Part shown: positions 34,616 through 44,153 of the stretch, piece after piece | How positions within the stretch are numbered: the stretch's first letter is position 1 | How the letters are laid out: the number at the start of each line of letters is the position of its first letter | Origin: Flavobacteriales bacterium | GTDB lineage: Bacteria > Bacteroidota > Bacteroidia > Flavobacteriales_F > PHOS-HE28 | Reading direction: 5' to 3' | Assembly (NCBI GenBank): GCA_016704485.1 | Contig: JADJAA010000002.1 | Coordinates: 310,001-374,000 of the forward strand | Length of the DNA stretch: 64,000 nt | The notes under the pieces: generated by a model | What the model was told of the DNA's origin: nothing | Database searches by the model: none | Seen by the model: the letters and a program-made list of their open reading frames with translations, nothing else | Made by a program: the position numbers and the translations under genes

Positions 34616-37276
34616 ATGCGCATTCTTGAACTTAAGGCCATGCGAGGCCCAAACCATTGGTCCGTGCGGCGTCACAACCTTATTATCATGCGTCTTGATA
34701 TCGAGGATCTGGAGCAACGGCCAACGGATAAGATACCGGGGTTCTATGAGCGGATGAAGGAAATGATGCCGTCGCTGTATTCGCATCGTTGTAGCGAAGA
34801 ACATGAAGGTGGTTTCTTTGAACGCATCGTGCGCGGTACGTGGATGGGGCATGTCATTGAGCACATTGCTTTGGAGATACAGACCTTGGCCGATATGGAC
34901 ACCGGATTCGGTCGTACACGAAGTACCGGCCAGGATGGTGTCTATAACGTTGTTTTCAGTTATGTGGAGGAACCTGTAGGGCTTTATGCGGCTAAGGCTG
35001 CTGTTCGCATTGCCGAAGCCTTGATCAGCGGTGAGAAATATGATCTGGCGGAGGATATTCAGAAGATGCGGGAACTACGGGAAGAATCCCGTTTAGGACC
35101 CAGTACCGGAAGCATCGTGCAAGAAGCCGTGGCCAGAGGTATACCTTACATCAGGTTGAATGGTCAGAGCTTGGTACAGTTGGGCCATGGCGTGCATCAG
35201 AAGCGCATTCGCGCGACCATCACCAGCCATACAAGCAACATCGGTGTGGAAATAGCATGCGACAAGGAAGAGACCAAGCAATTACTGGAGAGTTATGAGA
35301 TCCCAGTACCAAAGGGCCGTGTCGTACGGACGGAGGAAGGGCTGAAGGATGCCATTGAAGTGGTGGGTTACCCCTGTGTGATAAAACCGATAGGCGGAAA
35401 CCACGGTAGAGGTGCAACGATCGGCATCAAGACCTGGGAAGATGCCGTTGTAGCCCTACATAAAGCCAAGGACATCAGTCGCAGCGTTATCGTGGAGCGA
35501 TACATCACCGGACTGGACCATCGATTGCTGGTGATCGACCATAAGTTCGTTGCAGCTGCAAAACGCACTCCGGCTTGTGTTATAGGCGATGGCAAGAGTA
35601 CCATCGAGGAACTAACAGAAGAGGTGAATAAGGATCCACGCCGTGGTTATGGTCATGAAAAAATGCTGACCAAGATCGATATAGATGATCACACGGAAAA
35701 GCTGCTGGCCCGTGAGGGTATGACCCGCACATCGGTACCGAAGAAAGATGATGTGGTGTATTTGAAAGCGACCGCTAACTTGAGCACGGGCGGAACCGCG
35801 GATGATATTACTGAGATAGTACACTCGTTCAATGTGTTCATGGCAGAGCGGATCAGTCGCATCATCGACCTGGACATCTGTGGCATCGACATCATGACCG
35901 ATGACATTACACAGCCGCTTACGGAGAATGGAGGCGCTGTGCTGGAAGTGAATGCAGCACCTGGTTTCCGCATGCATCTCGATCCAACTGGAGGCCTAGG
36001 GCGCAATGTGGCCGAGCCGGTTGTGGATATGCTCTTTCCGCCCGGGGCGCCTAGTCGAATACCCATCATTGCATGCACTGGTACGAACGGAAAGACCACG
36101 ACCACACGGTTGATCGCGCACATTATGCGCAACAGTGGATTCAAAGTAGGTATGACATGCAGTGATGGTGTCTATATCATGAACCGTTTGTTGATGACCG
36201 GCGATTGCACCGGTCCGCTCAGTGCGCAATTCGTTCTGAAGGATCCGCTGGTGAACATGGCCGTATTGGAAACTGCCCGTGGTGGTATGCTACGCAGCGG
36301 TCTTGGGTTCGAGCATTGCGATGTAGGTATATGCACCAATGTTGCCGCCGACCATTTAGGGTTGAAGGATATCAATACGTTGGATGAATTGGCACATGTA
36401 AAAAGCATTGTACCTAGAAGCGTAAGAAAGGATGGCTATGCGATCCTGAACGCTGATGATGAATTGGTAATGGCCATGCGCAAGCAATGTGACAGTAAGA
36501 TCGCGTTGTTCAGTTTGGATGAGCAGAACCGACTCATACGCCAACACTGTAAGCTCGGTGGTTTGGCCGCTATCTACGAGAACGGTTACATCACAATAAG
36601 CAAAGGTGAATGGAAACTGCGGATCGAAAAAGCCGTGAACGTGCCGCTTACCTACGGAGGTAAAGCGGTATTCAACATCCAGAACGTATTGCCAGCCGTG
36701 TTGGCTGCTTATGTGCAAGGCGTTAAGATCGAAGAACTGCGTCAAGCACTAGCAACCTTTGTTCCTTCACCGGCTCAAACTCCGGGTCGTTTGAACATGT
36801 TCCAATTCCGCAATTTCCAAGTAGTAGTGGATTATGCGCACAACCCGCATGGTTTCGAGGCTCTCGGAAAGTTCGTGGAAAAAGTATCTGCTAGCCCTAA
36901 GATCGGTGTGATCGCAGGAGTAGGGGACCGGCGCGATGACGATACGATAAACCTAGGACGATTGAGTGCCAAAATGTTCGACGAGATCATCATCCGCCAG
37001 GACCGTAACCTCCGTGGCAAGAGCGATGATCAGATCATTGCACTATTGGTAAAAGGCATCCACGAAGTTGATCCGAAGAAAAAATATACGATCATCAAGA
37101 AGGAGGATGAAGCCATAAGGCATGCGATCGCAACGGCCCCCAAAGGCGCGTTCGTAGTGCTCTGTAGCGACGTGGTGCCGGATGCATTGGCACTTGTAAT
37201 GAAGCTCAAGGAAGAGGACGAGAACGTGTCATTCAATAAGGAGGATATCCCGAACCGGAACAAGGAGTTGGTGTAA
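34616..37276 (+). CDS. cphA: Cyanophycin synthetase
   Basis: An 886-residue enzyme that polymerises Asp and Arg into cyanophycin, a nitrogen/carbon store, using ATP. Three parts are visible: an N-terminal domain (about 1-160), an ATP-grasp domain (KPIGGNHGRGATIGIKTW, then the GGAVLEVNAAPGFRMHL metal-binding end) that adds aspartate to the chain, and a Mur-ligase-like domain with the P-loop GTNGKTTTTR (from residue 489) and DYAHNPHG, which attaches arginine to the Asp side chain. The start MRILELKAMRGPN matches the conserved CphA N terminus; the longer frame adds 22 residues without support. Size and motifs are those of CphA1-type enzymes. The divergent cphB makes a complete synthesis/degradation pair. 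Confidence 0.96.
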   Translation: MRILELKAMRGPNHWSVRRHNLIIMRLDIEDLEQRPTDKIPGFYERMKEMMPSLYSHRCSEEHEGGFFERIVRGTWMGHVIEHIALEIQTLADMDTGFGRTRSTGQDGVYNVVFSYVEEPVGLYAAKAAVRIAEALISGEKYDLAEDIQKMRELREESRLGPSTGSIVQEAVARGIPYIRLNGQSLVQLGHGVHQKRIRATITSHTSNIGVEIACDKEETKQLLESYEIPVPKGRVVRTEEGLKDAIEVVGYPCVIKPIGGNHGRGATIGIKTWEDAVVALHKAKDISRSVIVERYITGLDHRLLVIDHKFVAAAKRTPACVIGDGKSTIEELTEEVNKDPRRGYGHEKMLTKIDIDDHTEKLLAREGMTRTSVPKKDDVVYLKATANLSTGGTADDITEIVHSFNVFMAERISRIIDLDICGIDIMTDDITQPLTENGGAVLEVNAAPGFRMHLDPTGGLGRNVAEPVVDMLFPPGAPSRIPIIACTGTNGKTTTTRLIAHIMRNSGFKVGMTCSDGVYIMNRLLMTGDCTGPLSAQFVLKDPLVNMAVLETARGGMLRSGLGFEHCDVGICTNVAADHLGLKDINTLDELAHVKSIVPRSVRKDGYAILNADDELVMAMRKQCDSKIALFSLDEQNRLIRQHCKLGGLAAIYENGYITISKGEWKLRIEKAVNVPLTYGGKAVFNIQNVLPAVLAAYVQGVKIEELRQALATFVPSPAQTPGRLNMFQFRNFQVVVDYAHNPHGFEALGKFVEKVSASPKIGVIAGVGDRRDDDTINLGRLSAKMFDEIIIRQDRNLRGKSDDQIIALLVKGIHEVDPKKKYTIIKKEDEAIRHAIATAPKGAFVVLCSDVVPDALALVMKLKEEDENVSFNKEDIPNRNKELV

Positions 37277-37520
37277 TTCCGTGGATATTTTTGAGTGGGA
37301 GGATCGATCGATCTGCATAGTTGGATCGTAACGAAGCATCGTACATTATCGCGCCTTCGTTGAGATGATCAACGCAGTGCGTAGAATCTACTTAGATGGG
37401 CTTAGCATGCGATGTATGATCGTATGGAACGTCAGAAGAGAAAATATCCAGTATTTGCACTGATCATGATACCTATTCTGTGAATGTATCACTGGCAACA
37501 CTGATCGAACCTAAAGAAAA

Positions 37521-37550
37521 AGCCCCCACCGAATGGTGGAGGCTTTTGCT
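37521..37550 (-). terminator. Intrinsic terminator of the trmD-rplS operon
   Basis: Read on the minus strand: agcctccacc, loop attc, ggtgggggct, then TTTTTC. The stem has 10 bp with one mismatch, and lies 17-46 bp past the rplS stop. The + strand side also has a TTTTGCTTTT run, so it may work both ways. Confidence 0.8.
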
Positions 37551-37566
37551 TTTGAACGGGTCTATA

Positions 37567-38004
37567 TTACTTCGCCACTTCTTTCTTGGCCGCTTTCGGC
37601 TTTTCGGATCTGGCAACTTTGATCTTTTGTTCCTTGTTGTTCTCGTCCTTACCGGCGGATTGGCGCTTTTCGCTGATGCGGGCGCTCTTACCACGAAGTT
37701 CACGTAAGTAGAAGATCCGGGCACGGTTCACATCACCACGCTTGTTCACTTCGACCTTATCGATGAATGGGCTTGCTATTGGGAAGATCCGCTCTACACC
37801 GATGTTGTTACTGATCTTGCGAACGGTAAAAGTGGCAGTGCTTCCAGAACCTTTGCGCTGGAGAACCACACCTTGGTACTGTTGAATGCGTTCTTTGGTG
37901 CCTTCTACGATCTTATAGTGAACGGTAACGGTATCGCCTGCCTTGAAAGCGGCAAGTTCCTGCAGTGGGGCGTACTCTTTCTCGAGTTGTTTGATCCTAT
38001 CCAT
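37567..38004 (-). CDS. rplS: 50S ribosomal protein L19
   Basis: A 145-residue protein. The core (FKAGDTVTVHYKIVEGTKERIQQYQGVVLQRKG, FTVRKISNNIGVERIFPI, KVEVNKRGDVNRARIFYLRELRGKSARI) is canonical L19, which lies at the 30S-50S interface. About 30 extra residues at the C terminus are Lys/Ala/Glu-rich, a common Bacteroidota extension. It is preceded at 89 bp by trmD on the same strand, the conserved trmD-rplS order, and ends at a clear terminator. Confidence 0.97.
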   Translation of the reverse strand: MDRIKQLEKEYAPLQELAAFKAGDTVTVHYKIVEGTKERIQQYQGVVLQRKGSGSTATFTVRKISNNIGVERIFPIASPFIDKVEVNKRGDVNRARIFYLRELRGKSARISEKRQSAGKDENNKEQKIKVARSEKPKAAKKEVAK

Positions 38005-38093
38005 TTGATGTATTATTAGGGAGGTTACCCAGCGCCCACGACAGGTTCGGGGGATTCGGTCTCCGGATTTGGGGCCGCAAACGTACGGAGATT

Positions 38094-38801
38094 TCAGCGA
38101 TCTACAGCAGGGTCCCCCTCACCTTTTTCAGAAAGGAGTCCCGGACGTCGTTCCCGGGTGCGCTCCAACGCCTGTTCATGGCGCCAAGCATCAACTTTTG
38201 CCTGGTGGCCGCTTACCAACACTTCCGGAATGGTCCATCCGTTGTAATTAGCCGGTCTGGTATAGGTCGGCGGTGCCACCAGACCATCCTGGAAACTATC
38301 GCTCAAGGCCGATGTTTCATCACCTAATACGCCTGGTATCAAGCGTATTATGGAGTCGCTCAGAACTGCTGCAGCCAGCTCGCCACCGCTAAGTACATAG
38401 TTTCCGATCGAGATCTCACGTGTTATCAAATTCTCTCTAACTCGCTCATCCACGCCCTTGTAATGCCCACACAAAAGGATCAGGTTGCCTTTCAGACTCA
38501 GTTGGTTAGCAAGGTTTTGGTCAAGTAGCTCACCATCCGGGCTCATGTAGATGATCTCGTCGTAGGATCGTTCACTTTTCAGTTGCTCAATTGCACGATG
38601 GATCGGCTCCACGGACATGACCATTCCCGCACCGCCGCCGAACGGAGCATCATCCAGCCTGCGGTGCTTGTCCGTGCTCCAATCCCTAAGGTCGTGGACC
38701 TTTACGTGCACCAAGCCTTTACTCTGAGCACGCTGAAGTATGCTCTCCCCGAACCAACTGTCGAGCAACTTAGGTACTGCGGTAAGAATATCGATGCGCA
38801 T
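38094..38801 (-). CDS. trmD: tRNA (guanine-N1-)-methyltransferase
   Basis: A 235-residue SPOUT-class enzyme methylating G37 of tRNAs to prevent frameshifting. Typical blocks are DAPFGGGAGMVM, MSPDGELL, LCGHYKGVDERV, and the trefoil-knot SAM-binding segment ISIGNYVLSGGELAA, then PPTYTRPANYNG and SGHQAKVDAWR. Length is normal. It heads the trmD-rplS operon and is transcribed away from the secreted TPR-like gene at 38917. Confidence 0.97.
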   Translation of the reverse strand: MRIDILTAVPKLLDSWFGESILQRAQSKGLVHVKVHDLRDWSTDKHRRLDDAPFGGGAGMVMSVEPIHRAIEQLKSERSYDEIIYMSPDGELLDQNLANQLSLKGNLILLCGHYKGVDERVRENLITREISIGNYVLSGGELAAAVLSDSIIRLIPGVLGDETSALSDSFQDGLVAPPTYTRPANYNGWTIPEVLVSGHQAKVDAWRHEQALERTRERRPGLLSEKGEGDPAVDR

Positions 38802-38916
38802 GCGGAGGAAATTTCAGGTCGCTAAGTTCAGGTTTTGAAAAGGATCATGCATTTTTTCCGAAAGGATCCTATCTTCGGCATGTTCATTGCCTTTGATATG
38901 CAACGAATAAATTAGA

Positions 38917-39645
38917 ATGATGAATAAGCTCCTGATCCTCGCACCCTTAGCGTTGTTCCACTTGAGTGTACAAGCGCAGAAACACGTTTACGAAGACCTT
39001 CTCGTGATGTTCGTGGACGAGAAATATGAGAAAGTTCTGGATAAAGCGGAAGGGTATACCCTGAGCGATGCCACCAAGAAGGACGCGCTACCATACTTGT
39101 ATATGAGCATGAGCTACTTCGAGATGACCAAGGATGAAAAATACCAGACCGATTACCCAAAGGCATCCAAGGACGCATTGAAATACGCGGAAAAGTACCG
39201 CAAGAAGGATAAGGAGAACGAGTTCTTCAGCAACTACGAGGATTATTGGGCAGATCTGAATACCAAGGCCGCCGAGGAAGGGGAGAATTGGTTGGACGAT
39301 CCGAAAGGACTTAGTAAAGCAAAAAGCATCTTTGATGCAATGACGAGTTATTACCCGGAAAATCCGGGACCATGGTTGTTATTGTCCATCACACAATACA
39401 AAAGCAATTTGGCCAAGGAAGGTGATCTGAGCGTTAAGGCATTCGATAAGGCCATCGCCGATGCCGGTGACCTCAATACGTTGCCACCCGACCAAAAGAA
39501 GTTATTGAAGAATGCGATCATCCGCTTTGCGGATTTTCAGGACTCCAAGGGTAACAAAAGCGAGGCAAAGAAGTACGTGGAATTGGGAAAGGACTATTTC
39601 ATGGACTCACCTGACTTCAAAGGCTTGTACGATTCAATGTTCTAA
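38917..39645 (+). CDS. Secreted TPR-like protein of unknown function
   Basis: A 242-residue exported protein with a signal peptide (about 1-20, ending VQAQKH) followed by an all-helical, lysine/acidic-rich body with TPR-like spacing (ALPYLYMSMSYFEM, GPWLLLSITQYKS, AIIRFADFQDSKGNKSEAKKYVEL). No catalytic motif. The start could be 38917 or the adjacent ATG at 38920. A TATCTTCG box is at 38870-38877, without a good -33. Its TAA stop overlaps the convergent MMPL gene stop by 4 bp. Confidence 0.75.
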   Translation: MMNKLLILAPLALFHLSVQAQKHVYEDLLVMFVDEKYEKVLDKAEGYTLSDATKKDALPYLYMSMSYFEMTKDEKYQTDYPKASKDALKYAEKYRKKDKENEFFSNYEDYWADLNTKAAEEGENWLDDPKGLSKAKSIFDAMTSYYPENPGPWLLLSITQYKSNLAKEGDLSVKAFDKAIADAGDLNTLPPDQKKLLKNAIIRFADFQDSKGNKSEAKKYVELGKDYFMDSPDFKGLYDSMF

Positions 39646-41939
39646 TGGCCTTTTTTAGTGATGCCCTTTGGTCTGATCAACATGACCAGAACGGGCATCA
39701 ATAAGAGTTCCGTGACCAACGCGAATGCGAGAGTAAGCGTCACCAGTAGTCCCATGTCGAAGATGCTTCCGAAGCTGGAAAGCATCAAGGTAACGAAGCC
39801 GGATAGTAGCATCAATCCTGTAACAGTGACTGCTTTTCCTGTGGTGAGGTACGTGCGTTTCAGTGCATACATCGGTGACTTTCCAGCGCGCAATTGTTGT
39901 CTCAATTTGGCGAGCATATGGATCGTATCATCTTCCGCGATCCCGAATGCGATGGAGAAAATGATCGCTGTGCTTACTTTCAGGTCGATGTGGAAATAGC
40001 CGATCACCCCTGCAACGAAAAGCAATGGGATCAAGTTCGGGATCAACGCCACAAGCACCATGCGCGGATCTCGGAAGAACCATAGCATGATCAACGAAGT
40101 GATCACGATGGCAAGCCCCATTCCTCCTAATAGTTGGGTACTCAATGTTTCATTGCTCCGATCGATCAGGTAAGCCATGCCCGTGAGGTGGAATTTCACA
40201 AGTTCCGGGTCAGTGTGCTCTTCAAGGAACTTCTCGAATTCGACGTTGCGTTCCTTGTTCACTGCACTGCCATCATCCAGCATACGACCGCTCAATCGCG
40301 CCATACTTCGGTCTGCTGAAACGATCGATCCGAGGTAGGCTCCGCTCAGCATTTTCGCTCTGCCGACCATGCGCAATGTTTCGGTACTATCCGGTATGCG
40401 GTAGTATTCCCGTTGCCCTCCATTGAATGCTTTGTTCAATGATCGCATTACAGTAACTGGGGATAGAACACCCTTTGCACCGTAAAGATCAATTGCTTTT
40501 TGCTCCACTTTCTCTATCTCACCGAGCACGCGATGATCCCAGATCCCTTTGGTCGTATCCTGCACAGTGATCTCTAGTTCAAAAGGCCGTACACCTCCGA
40601 ATTGGCGATCAAAGAACCGCACGCCGAGTCGTTCTTTTTCTTCTTCGGGCCACGCATCGAGCAGGAACGTATTCACACGGATCTTCGACATGCCATGGAT
40701 GCCTGCCACTATGATCAAGGAGAACCCGATCAGTATTGATTTTCTGTTGCGAATTGTCCATTGGAATAACCTGGGCAGCCGCTTATCCCATGGTGAAGGC
40801 TTCTCGCTTACAGGCAATAGTTTTCCAGGGCTGATGAAGATCAGGATCGCGGGTAAAAGGGTGAATGCGATCAGGAAGGTGAGCATGACGCCGATCGCTG
40901 TGAACCATCCGAATTCCTGTAATGGCTGGATATTGGCCGCACCCAACGTAGCAAACCCTACAGCCGCGGTCAATGCTGTCAGGAATGTGGGTAGCCCAAC
41001 ATGCTTGTAGGTGTGTGCGATCGCCTCCCTTCGGGGCAGACCGGCTCTCAACTCATCCAAGTAGTGTTCGAGGATATGCACAACATCGCTCATGCCCACC
41101 ACGAAAAGGATCGTCGGTAGCAACATGGTCAGGATGCTGAGTGGTTGCCCCATCAAGGTCATGGCACCAACTTGCCATAGGATCGCTAGACCAACCGTAC
41201 CGATCGGAACCAATACTCCCCACAACGATCGGAAGCCCCACCAAAGAAAGATCGCAAGAAGAACGATGGCCGATGTCAGGAACAGGATCAACTCTTCCAA
41301 CATCATCCGTATGTAGTGGAACTGTCCGTGTATCCTTCCGGCCAATTGCACGTCCTGTAATCCACTTGCTTTTATGGCTTGTTCCACATCCTTGAGCAAC
41401 GCGTCGCTTTTCAATTTCGATAGTCCCGTTCCGGCATCGATCAGCATCAACATGGCCTTTCCGTCCTCGGAGAAGAATGTGCCGTGGATCCTTGGATCCT
41501 GCGCGATACGGGTCGAGTCAGCTGTTAACGTACTGTCGCTTTCGAACCTGAGATACGGGGTCTGGAATACACCGATGGGCGTTATGATCGGTTCGGTCAG
41601 GCGGGTAGGAGAACTCACCTTTTTGATATTATCCAGGCGTTCCAGAGCAGAGGTCAATGAATCCACCTTGGAAAGCAGCTCCACGTTGTAGATACCTGCT
41701 TCACGCGGAATGCCGATCATCAGGAAATCGTTATCGCCACCGAACTTTTTTCGGAAGGCGTTGTAACGCTCAAGTTCCGGATCGTTGGTTGGAAAGAATT
41801 TCTCGAAATCATAATCCAACTTAGCGTTACGCAACGCGAAGACCATGATCGCTGTGATCACAGCGATCACCACCAATGCTGTTCGAGCATTGCGTGGGGT
41901 AAGAATGGTGTGGATACGTCGGGTGCTTTCGTCCATCAA
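39642..41939 (-). CDS. MMPL/RND-superfamily exporter
   Basis: A 765-residue membrane protein with about 12 helices in two halves and two large extracytoplasmic loops, the RND/MMPL layout with SSD-like helix clusters. Conserved features are the FFPTNDPELERYNAFRKKFG start of loop 1, VGMSDVVHILEHYLDEL and the equivalent FGIAEDDTIHMLAKLRQQL in the second half, where paired acidic residues serve proton transfer. Bacteroidota members are annotated 'MMPL family' and are presumed lipid or hopanoid exporters; the substrate is unknown. A 4-bp tail overlap occurs with the convergent gene. Confidence 0.88.
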   Translation of the reverse strand: MMDESTRRIHTILTPRNARTALVVIAVITAIMVFALRNAKLDYDFEKFFPTNDPELERYNAFRKKFGGDNDFLMIGIPREAGIYNVELLSKVDSLTSALERLDNIKKVSSPTRLTEPIITPIGVFQTPYLRFESDSTLTADSTRIAQDPRIHGTFFSEDGKAMLMLIDAGTGLSKLKSDALLKDVEQAIKASGLQDVQLAGRIHGQFHYIRMMLEELILFLTSAIVLLAIFLWWGFRSLWGVLVPIGTVGLAILWQVGAMTLMGQPLSILTMLLPTILFVVGMSDVVHILEHYLDELRAGLPRREAIAHTYKHVGLPTFLTALTAAVGFATLGAANIQPLQEFGWFTAIGVMLTFLIAFTLLPAILIFISPGKLLPVSEKPSPWDKRLPRLFQWTIRNRKSILIGFSLIIVAGIHGMSKIRVNTFLLDAWPEEEKERLGVRFFDRQFGGVRPFELEITVQDTTKGIWDHRVLGEIEKVEQKAIDLYGAKGVLSPVTVMRSLNKAFNGGQREYYRIPDSTETLRMVGRAKMLSGAYLGSIVSADRSMARLSGRMLDDGSAVNKERNVEFEKFLEEHTDPELVKFHLTGMAYLIDRSNETLSTQLLGGMGLAIVITSLIMLWFFRDPRMVLVALIPNLIPLLFVAGVIGYFHIDLKVSTAIIFSIAFGIAEDDTIHMLAKLRQQLRAGKSPMYALKRTYLTTGKAVTVTGLMLLSGFVTLMLSSFGSIFDMGLLVTLTLAFALVTELLLMPVLVMLIRPKGITKKGH

Positions 41940-41994
41940 CGATCAATGGTCGATGCAGGAGTGCAAAGATCGGAAAGATCGATCGGTGCGCGGC

Positions 41995-42002
41995 TAACTT
42001 TG
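41995..42002 (+). promoter_or_regulatory. Bacteroidota -7 promoter element TAACTTTG
   Basis: Exact TAnnTTTG match 6 bases before the WG-repeat gene start at 42009. It implies a leaderless or nearly leaderless mRNA and argues against the longer frame that begins at 41910. No clear -33 TTTG. Confidence 0.5.
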
Positions 42003-42008
42003 TGGCCA

Positions 42009-44153
42009 ATGTTCAAGTATTTGGTCCGTGCGGGAGTGGTTGCACTGGTGTTTTTCGTTTCTGGTCCAGTGCTCGCAGGTAAACTGGAGCGGGCATTTGA
42101 AGCACTTGCTGAACACGATTATTTTCGTGCGAAGGAGCTTTTCATTAAACAGATCAAGAAGCATCCCGCCGGTGCTTGGTATGGTCTAAGTGTTATCACA
42201 GGGCGCAGTAATAATCCGTTCTTTCAACTGGATTCATCCCATATATACATTGAAAGGGCCGATGCCGCTTTTACGCTTGCTTCGGATAAGGAACGAAGTA
42301 AATTGGCGAAGGTGAAAGTCGATAACGCGGCTTTGTTGGCTCAACGCGAAAGCGTTTTCGGGTTAGCATGGGAAAAAGCGTTGGGCCAGAATTCCATCAC
42401 TGGATTCGATAAGTTCATCACCACCTACAAGAAGAGTTCGCATGTACTTGAGGCGATCGCACTTCGTGATGAATTAGCCTTTGATGAGGTGAAGGCGAAG
42501 GGTTCATCAACGGCTTACCGGTCTTTCTTGGAGAAGTATCCGAATGCACGTCAATCCTATGAAGCACGGAAGCGATTGGATGAAGCGGTCTATTCGGAAG
42601 CAACGAGGATCGGTGATCTGGCATCCTACTTGGCCTTCATCAAGGACCATCCTGAGAATCCGTATGTGCAGCAGGCCGAGGAAGAAGTCCTTCGCATAAG
42701 TACACCCACAGGGAGCGTAGCGGAGTATAGGAAATTCATTAAAACGTATCCAACGAGTCAGCAGGTTGAAGAAGCTTGGCGAAGGATATATGCGATCAGC
42801 ACACGTGATCTTAGTGCCGCCAGCATAACGGCATTCATTCAAGCCAATCCGGATTATCCTTATTTGAACGAGTTGGCAGAGGATTACAAGATAGCGAGCT
42901 TGCACTTGCTACCTTATCAACAGGGAGAATTGTGGGGTTATATTGATGATGCAGGAACTGTTCGCATCGATGCGCAATATGAGTTCGCAGAACCCTTCGA
43001 GGGAGGTCAAGCGCTGGTCGGTAAGAATAAATTGGTGGGTACGGTCAATCGATCCGGAACGCAGGTTGTTCCTATAGAATATGATGAAGTAGTGGATCCG
43101 GTGGAGAAATTAATGACCGTGGAGCGCGATGGGCGATCTGGTGCTGTGGACCTTTCGGGAAAACTGGTCGTACCGCTGATGTACAATGATGTTGGCGAGT
43201 TCTCAAAAGGACTTGCTTTCGCATCCGTGGATGGGTTGTTCGGTTATATCAACACGCGTGGCGAGGAGGTGATCCCGTTCCGTTACAACAGTGCTGGTGC
43301 GTTCCGAAATGGTTTGGCAGTTGTGGGAATGGATGGGAAGTTCGGAGTGATCGATGTTCAAGGGAATATTGTCGTTCCATTCCAGTATGATTGGATCGAA
43401 GGATTCACCAATTCAACATCACGCGTACGGTTGGATGGTCGGCTAGGGCTACTTGGCCCTTATGGTGATCTGATCCTGCTATTGGCCTATGATCACGTTG
43501 GTCCTTTTCGGGACGGATTGGCACTCGTGGTGCAGGACAAGAAATGTGGTTATGCGGATATCACAGGAACGCTCGTGATCCCTATCAGATACGAAGCCCC
43601 CACAGGAGTTGCTAATTGGGGCGATTTCCATAACGGCCTGGCCAAAGTGCAGGAGAAAGGCAAGTTGGGACTGATCAATACGAGTGGTAAACCGATCATT
43701 GCTTTACAAAATGCCGATGTTGGCCAAGCCACCGGAGCGCTGATACCATTCAAGAAGAAGACCAAATGGGGATTCGCGGATCGTACTGGCAGGGTGTTGA
43801 TCAGTGATAAGTACGATCTGGCCTGGGAGATGGTCGATGGACTGGCTCGTGTGAAGAACGGACCATATTTCGGAGCTATCGACAGCACAGGGCAAACAGT
43901 GATCCAATTGCAATACACGGATCTGTTGGACCTTAAGGACGGTTACCTCGTTGCAAGATCGGACAGTGGAACTGGCCTGCTGGACCTGAAAGGTGTAGTT
44001 GTGGTCCCTTTAGGTTTCGATGAAGTAGAACTGATCCAGCCGCGAATTGCACGGGTGGAACAAAATGAACGTTTCGCTTATTTCAGTATAAGCGAGAACA
44101 CATTCATTTGGAAACAGGAAGGGTTCGACGAAGCAGAGAACTTAACGGAGTAG
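42009..44153 (+). CDS. WG-repeat (KWG leptospira-type) secreted protein with TPR-like N-terminal half
   Basis: A 714-residue exported protein with a signal peptide (about 1-22, FFVSGPVLAGK). Residues 25-300 are helical with tetratricopeptide-like repeats (FEALAEHDYFRAKELF; repeated YRSFLEKYPNARQSYEARK-style segments). From about 300 on there are roughly 10 WG repeats (LWGYIDDAGTVRIDAQYEFAEPF, LFGYINTRGEEVIPFRYN, KFGVIDVQGNIVVPFQYD and so on), a beta-rich repeat of unknown ligand common in Bacteroidota surface proteins. No T9SS sorting domain is visible. The start is fixed by the promoter box at 41995. The 3' end overlaps the giant adhesin gene by 12 bp, tail to tail. Confidence 0.87.
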   Translation: MFKYLVRAGVVALVFFVSGPVLAGKLERAFEALAEHDYFRAKELFIKQIKKHPAGAWYGLSVITGRSNNPFFQLDSSHIYIERADAAFTLASDKERSKLAKVKVDNAALLAQRESVFGLAWEKALGQNSITGFDKFITTYKKSSHVLEAIALRDELAFDEVKAKGSSTAYRSFLEKYPNARQSYEARKRLDEAVYSEATRIGDLASYLAFIKDHPENPYVQQAEEEVLRISTPTGSVAEYRKFIKTYPTSQQVEEAWRRIYAISTRDLSAASITAFIQANPDYPYLNELAEDYKIASLHLLPYQQGELWGYIDDAGTVRIDAQYEFAEPFEGGQALVGKNKLVGTVNRSGTQVVPIEYDEVVDPVEKLMTVERDGRSGAVDLSGKLVVPLMYNDVGEFSKGLAFASVDGLFGYINTRGEEVIPFRYNSAGAFRNGLAVVGMDGKFGVIDVQGNIVVPFQYDWIEGFTNSTSRVRLDGRLGLLGPYGDLILLLAYDHVGPFRDGLALVVQDKKCGYADITGTLVIPIRYEAPTGVANWGDFHNGLAKVQEKGKLGLINTSGKPIIALQNADVGQATGALIPFKKKTKWGFADRTGRVLISDKYDLAWEMVDGLARVKNGPYFGAIDSTGQTVIQLQYTDLLDLKDGYLVARSDSGTGLLDLKGVVVVPLGFDEVELIQPRIARVEQNERFAYFSISENTFIWKQEGFDEAENLTE

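Noticed and set aside
38098..38125. Possible seventh REP-like copy (cagcagggtccccctcacc)
   Set aside because: Only seven bases match the arm, no second arm, and the sequence codes for the trmD C terminus.
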